64,000 bases of DNA, from NCBI RefSeq assembly GCF_023051175.1, contig NZ_JALKII010000005.1:186001-250000 (forward strand), given 5' to 3'. Positions 62,558 to 64,000 of the stretch are shown here, one piece after another; position 1 is the stretch's first letter, and every line of letters starts with the position of its first letter. The notes below the pieces were generated by a model. The model made no database searches. It saw only the letters and a list, made by a program, of their open reading frames with translations, and was not told where the DNA came from. The position numbers and the translations under genes are program-made. The DNA comes from Alcanivorax quisquiliarum (GTDB taxonomy: Bacteria > Pseudomonadota > Gammaproteobacteria > Pseudomonadales > Alcanivoracaceae).

Positions 62558-62666
62558 GGGGTTGGGGAGAGGGGGCTACATACTTCCCGCCCCTCAGAGC
62601 CAGCTTGCTGGCACCGAGGCTACCCCTCTCCCCCGGCCCCTCTCCCACAAGGGGAGAGGGGAGTAA
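62558..62666. repeat. REP-like compound element, copy 1
   Basis: GGGGTTGGGGAGAGGGGG, a GC-rich centre with AGCCAGCTTGCTGGC, and the terminal inverted block CCCCTCTCCCACAAGGGG. A near-identical copy follows 256 bases downstream. Confidence 0.85.
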
Positions 62667-62793
62667 AAAGCAGGAATCATAGGGGAGCCCGCTCCCCATC
62701 AGGCAAGCGCCTCACAGGGTAAGGAAGAGCAGTCCAGTCGCTACACCGCAGCACAGCCGTAGGCTGCGCACAGTGGATATAGAGGATTTAGCC

Positions 62794-62920
62794 CCTCTCC
62801 CCTTGTGGGAGAGGGGTTGGGGAGAGGGGGCTACATACTTCCCGCCCCTCAGAGCCAGCTTGCTGGCACCGAGGCTACCCCTCTCTCCCGGCCCCTCTCC
62901 CACAAGGGGGAGGGGAGTAA
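62794..62920. repeat. REP-like compound element, copy 2
   Basis: Same element as at 62558-62666, preceded by the full left palindrome CCCCTCTCCCCTTGTGGG. The two outer blocks are inverted relative to each other, so the RNA or single strand could fold into one long hairpin. Confidence 0.85.
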
Positions 62921-62942
62921 GGCCCTCCCTCAGGAGGAATCG

Positions 62943-64000
62943 GTGCTTTCACAACCGGCAAGGGCAGTCAGAATGCAAAGTCAGTGGTTTCCGGTTCCCG
63001 GCGTGCGCCTTGCCGCCGTGGCCGCAGGTATCAAAAAAGCCAATCGTCGCGATCTGGTCGTGCTGGAGCTGGCCGAGGGCAGCCGCACAGCCGGGGTTTT
63101 TACCCTCAACCGATTTTCTGCGGCACCGGTGCAAGTGGCGCAGCAGCATCTGGCCGCAGCTGTGCCGCGCTATCTGCTCATCAATACCGGTTATGCCAAC
63201 GCCGGTACAGGCGATGAGGGAATGCGCCGCTGCCTGGCCAGCTGTGAGACACTGGCGGAGCTGGCGAGCGTGCCGGTGGAGCAAGTGTTGCCATATTCCA
63301 CTGGCGTGATTGGCGAGCTGTTCGAGCTGGCACCTTTTCAGCGCGGTTTGCCGCAGGCGCTGGCCGAGCTTGATGAGCACGCCTGGGGCAAGGCGGCCGA
63401 AGGGATCATGACCACTGACACACGGCCGAAACTGGCCAGCCGCCGCGTGCGCCTCGGTGAGCACGAGATCACGGTCACCGGCATGGCCAAGGGTGCTGGC
63501 ATGATCAAACCCAACATGGCCACCATGCTGGCGTTTATTGCCACCGATGCGGATATCGCGCAACCGCTGATCGAACAATGGACGCAAGAGCTGGCAGATC
63601 GCTCGTTCAACCGCATTACCATCGACGGTGATACCTCGACCAACGACGCTTGCATGCTGGTCGCTACCGGCCGCTCCGGCGAAACGCTTGATGACCCGGC
63701 GAGCCCCCATGCACAGACGCTGTTCCAGGCGCTGGAGCAGGTTTTTGTAGAGCTGGCGCACGCTATCGTGCGTGATGGTGAGGGCGCTACCAAATTTGTC
63801 GCCGTCGAAGTCAGCGGCGCGGGAAGCGCGGAAGATGCCCGCCTCGTCGCCGAGACGGTAGCGCATTCACCGCTGGTGAAAACGGCCTTGTTCGCATCTG
63901 ATCCCAACTGGGGCCGCATTCTCGCCGCCGTAGGCCGAGCGCCGATTGCAACCTTGGACGTTGCGCGCGTAAACCTGTGGCTTGATGAGGTGCAGATCGT
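62943..64000 (+). CDS. argJ: Glutamate N-acetyltransferase / amino-acid acetyltransferase ArgJ, 3' end missing
   Basis: The reading frame runs off the right edge. ArgJ recycles the acetyl group from N-acetylornithine to glutamate in arginine synthesis. Seen are VAAGIKKANRRDLVVLELAEG, VFTLNRFSAAPV, LINTGYANAGTG, YSTGVIGE, the self-cleavage site GAGMIKPNMATMLAF (Thr after MA is the nucleophile) and TIDGDTSTNDACML. GTG 62943 is preferred because AGGAGG lies five bases upstream; ATG 62973 would remove ten residues and has only a weak ribosome site. Confidence 0.94.
   Translation, partial: MLSQPARAVRMQSQWFPVPGVRLAAVAAGIKKANRRDLVVLELAEGSRTAGVFTLNRFSAAPVQVAQQHLAAAVPRYLLINTGYANAGTGDEGMRRCLASCETLAELASVPVEQVLPYSTGVIGELFELAPFQRGLPQALAELDEHAWGKAAEGIMTTDTRPKLASRRVRLGEHEITVTGMAKGAGMIKPNMATMLAFIATDADIAQPLIEQWTQELADRSFNRITIDGDTSTNDACMLVATGRSGETLDDPASPHAQTLFQALEQVFVELAHAIVRDGEGATKFVAVEVSGAGSAEDARLVAETVAHSPLVKTALFASDPNWGRILAAVGRAPIATLDVARVNLWLDEVQI

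Larger units (their letters stand above)
62260..62942. other. Repeat-rich secA-argJ intergenic region
   Basis: 683 bases without a gene. A perfect 12-base palindrome CTCAACGTTGAG (62283-62294) inside GCGCCT/AGGCGC lies just after secA. The right half consists of two copies of a REP-like compound element. Confidence 0.5.

Overview
The window is a chromosomal segment of a GC-rich gammaproteobacterium. Gene order and protein character (the diaA/yraN/lpoA/rsmI block, rnpB, the complete mraZ-to-ftsZ division and cell-wall cluster, then lpxC, dciA, an M23 peptidase, secA and argJ, plus rplM-rpsI-petABC-sspAB) suit the Pseudomonadales/Oceanospirillales, perhaps an Alcanivorax-like marine bacterium. 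That placement is inference; no rRNA gene is present to confirm it.

Region 1 (1-2450): the 3' part of zapE, an acyl-CoA dehydrogenase, and a decayed IS3-type orfA fragment. Region 2 (2959-18063): a complete type I-E CRISPR-Cas locus, cas3-cas8e-cse2-cas7e-cas5e-cas6e-cas1-cas2, followed by an AT-rich leader with a consensus IHF site and a very long array. I count 99 repeats and 98 spacers by walking the repeat starts: 98 full repeats and one decayed terminal repeat. The locus is bracketed by transposase remnants, IS3-like on the left and IS5-like on the right (about 18095-18855), as expected for a laterally acquired island.

Region 3 (18982-26358): accessory metabolism. A carbon-starvation (CstA) transporter, a small protein ending in Cys-Cys and an ArsA/Get3-like ATPase form a tight, overlapping three-gene cassette whose joint role is unclear. 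After them come a 20-bp periodic degenerate repeat, a host-attachment-family protein, an SGNH hydrolase, an aldo/keto reductase and a carotenoid oxygenase.

Region 4 (26422-38261): core genes. rplM-rpsI, the cytochrome bc1 operon petABC and the stringent starvation pair sspA-sspB are followed by an LTA-synthase-like membrane sulfatase-fold protein. A minus-strand group lpoA-yraN-diaA-dolP serves envelope biogenesis and replication timing, and rsmI diverges from it. Region 5 (38314-56882): the RNase P RNA gene, a promoter with a four-copy MraZ operator, and the dcw cluster mraZ rsmH ftsL ftsI murE murF mraY murD ftsW murG murC ddl ftsQ ftsA ftsZ, then lpxC. Most dcw genes overlap by 1-11 bases, implying translational coupling.

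Region 6 (56977-64000): dciA (replicative helicase loader), an M23 peptidase, secA and the 5' part of argJ, separated by intergenic DNA full of a REP-like palindrome family, including a 171-bp direct repeat and a 107-bp direct repeat. The most unusual items are the near-100-spacer array, its aberrant repeat-end bases, the CstA/Cys-Cys/ArsA cassette and the periodic repeats of unknown function.
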